Assembly (NCBI GenBank): GCA_958435885.1
Contig: CAUBHZ010000122.1
Location: 1 to 6,135, forward strand
From: an uncultured Intestinimonas sp.
Lineage (GTDB): Bacteria; Bacillota_A; Clostridia; Oscillospirales; Oscillospiraceae
Length of the DNA stretch: 6,135 bases
Reading direction: 5' to 3'
Position numbers and translations under genes: made by a program. Of the stretch, positions 4,934-6,135 are shown one piece after another; within the stretch, counting starts at the first letter, position 1; the number at the start of each line of letters is the position of its first letter. A model generated the notes under the pieces. The model saw only the letters and a program-made list of their open reading frames with translations, did no database searches and was not told the origin of the DNA.

Positions 4934-5761
4934 ATGGACGGCGCCGTTGTGGAGGCGGTGCGGCAGACCGCCCCCCTCATCCACTGCATCACCAACTATG
5001 TCACCGCCAACGACGTGGCCAACCTCCTCCTGGCCATCGGCGCCCGGCCCGTCATGGCCGACGACCCCCAGGAGGCCGCTGAGATCACCGCCGCCGCCCG
5101 GGGGCTCTGCCTCAACCTGGGCACCCTCCACAGCGCCGCCGTCCCCGCCATGTACGCCGCCGGCCGGGAGGCCCGGCGGCAGCAAATCCCCCTGGTACTG
5201 GACCCGGTGGGGGCCGGGAGCAGTGCCTTCCGCACCCGGACGGCCCGGGAGCTCACCGCCGCCCTCCGCCCCCATGTCCTGCGCTGCAACCCTACGGAGC
5301 TGGCCGCCCTGGCGGGCCGGGAGGGGGGCGGCGCCGGGGTGGACACCGCCCCCGCCGACCGGATCACCGAGGAGAACCTCTCCTCCGCCGCCCCCCGCAT
5401 CGCCGCCCAGGCCAGGGCGCTGGGGGCGGTGGTGGCCGTCACCGGGGCAGTGGACCTGGTCACTGACGGTACCATCTGCTACGCCGTCCGAAACGGCCGG
5501 CCCGAGATGGGCCGGGTCACCGGCACCGGTTGCCAGCTCTCCGCCCTCCTCGCCGCCTTCCTCGCCGTCCGGCCGGAGAACCCCCTGGAGGCCGCTCTTG
5601 GATCCGTGTGCGCCATGGGCCTGGCCGGGGAGCTGGCCTGGGGGCGGATGGCCCCCGGCGACGGCAACGCCGCCTACCGGAGCCGCATCATCGACGCCAT
5701 CTATCACCTGTCCGGCCAAGCGCTGGAGAAAGGAGCCCGCTATGAAGCTATCCCCCTCTGA
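4934..5761 (+). CDS. thiM: Hydroxyethylthiazole kinase ThiM
   Basis: A 275-residue cytoplasmic enzyme, of normal family length, that phosphorylates 4-methyl-5-(2-hydroxyethyl)thiazole with ATP for thiamine salvage. It has the ribokinase-like fold. Visible hallmarks: PLIHCITNYVTANDVAN (14-30) at the N-terminal substrate site, PVMADDPQEA (39-48), LDPVGAG (89-95), RCNPTELAAL (117-126), and the anion-hole motif VTGTGC (195-200), where Cys200 corresponds to the active-site cysteine of the family. The ATG lies 1 nt after the thiW stop, with AGGAGGG (4922-4928) 5 nt upstream. Its last 20 nt overlap thiE. Short spacing and overlaps indicate a single transcript under the TPP riboswitch. Identification is secure. 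Confidence 0.97.
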   Translation: MDGAVVEAVRQTAPLIHCITNYVTANDVANLLLAIGARPVMADDPQEAAEITAAARGLCLNLGTLHSAAVPAMYAAGREARRQQIPLVLDPVGAGSSAFRTRTARELTAALRPHVLRCNPTELAALAGREGGGAGVDTAPADRITEENLSSAAPRIAAQARALGAVVAVTGAVDLVTDGTICYAVRNGRPEMGRVTGTGCQLSALLAAFLAVRPENPLEAALGSVCAMGLAGELAWGRMAPGDGNAAYRSRIIDAIYHLSGQALEKGARYEAIPL

Positions 5762-6135
5762 CCTGCGGCTCTACGCCATCACCGACCGCCGCGCCCTCCC
5801 CGCCGGGGTCACCCTGGCCCAGGCGGTGGAGGCCGCCCTGGACGGCGGCGTCACCTGCCTCCAGCTCCGGGAGAAAACGGCCTCTGCCGGGGAGATCCTG
5901 ACCCTGGCCCGCACCCTGCTCCCCCTGTGCCGGGCCCGGAAGGTCCCCCTCCTCATCAATGACCGGGTGGACATCGCCCTGGCCGCCGGAGCCGACGGGG
6001 TCCACCTGGGCCAAGACGACCTGCCCCTCCCCGAGGCCCGGGCCCTGCTGGGTCCCGACCGCATTCTCGGGGCCACCGCCCACACCGTGGAGGAGGCCCT
6101 CCGGGCCCAGGCGGAGGGGGCGGACTACCTGGGGG
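5742..6135 (+). CDS. thiE: Thiamine phosphate synthase ThiE (partial, runs off window)
   Basis: The first 131 residues of a cytoplasmic TIM-barrel enzyme that joins HMP pyrophosphate with thiazole phosphate to give thiamine phosphate. The family is usually about 210 residues, so some 80 residues lie beyond the window. Visible motifs: LYAITDR (10-16), CLQLREK (39-45), whose Gln, Arg and Lys line the pyrophosphate site, LINDRVDIALAAGADGVHLG (71-90) with QDDLP after it, and GATAHTVEEA (110-119), the equivalent of the usual G-x-S-x-H-T-x-x-E. The ATG at 5742 lies inside the end of thiM (20-nt overlap) with AAAGGAG (5729-5735) 6 nt upstream. It uses the product of ThiM, completing the salvage route. 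The HMP branch (ThiD) is not in the window. Confidence 0.97.
   Translation, partial: MKLSPSDLRLYAITDRRALPAGVTLAQAVEAALDGGVTCLQLREKTASAGEILTLARTLLPLCRARKVPLLINDRVDIALAAGADGVHLGQDDLPLPEARALLGPDRILGATAHTVEEALRAQAEGADYLG

Overview
The window looks like a chromosomal segment of a high-GC Firmicute, most likely a clostridial gut bacterium of the Oscillospiraceae type (Flavonifractor/Lawsonibacter-like). The clues are strong GC bias, G-rich Shine-Dalgarno sites, frequent GTG/TTG starts, a Firmicute-style TPP riboswitch with an intrinsic terminator, and a ThiW-type ECF substrate-binding subunit. The taxonomic call is inference; there is no rRNA or other marker here.

Layout. Positions 1-1900 (minus strand) carry a two-gene unit: a small membrane protein with a YcxB-like C-terminal domain (1249-1785, GTG start), then a MacB/FtsX-type ABC permease (65-1252) coupled to it by an ATGA overlap, with a GC-rich hairpin (1-25) just after the permease. 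No ATPase gene accompanies the permease inside the unit. Upstream of the unit lie a weak promoter and a 10-bp-period direct repeat (1874-1893) that resembles an OmpR-family operator. Positions 1900-4034 (minus strand) carry a two-component system: an OmpR-family response regulator (3247-3960, GTG start), overlapping a sensor histidine kinase (1950-3263, TTG start), with its own promoter (4006-4034) and a 16-bp-stem terminator (1900-1945). The arrangement suggests that this pair controls the neighbouring permease unit.

Positions 4053-6135 (plus strand) carry a thiamine (thiazole) salvage operon: a near-consensus promoter, a TPP riboswitch, an intrinsic terminator, an unusually long structured leader of about 190 nt, then thiW (transport, probably of hydroxyethylthiazole), thiM (hydroxyethylthiazole kinase) and thiE (thiamine phosphate synthase, cut by the window edge). 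ThiW brings in the thiazole, ThiM phosphorylates it, and ThiE joins it to HMP-PP; the riboswitch shuts the operon off when TPP is abundant.

The part that standard annotation does not explain is the leader between the riboswitch terminator and thiW (4210-4407). It is bracketed by an inverted repeat that pairs the terminator's U-tract with the start of the thiW ribosome-binding site. It contains consecutive hairpins and a 47-nt segment that matches the 5' half of the upstream TPP aptamer at 29 of 47 positions, with four compensatory base-pair changes, but has no ligand-binding P4-P5 half. It looks like a partial riboswitch duplicate or a second regulatory RNA.
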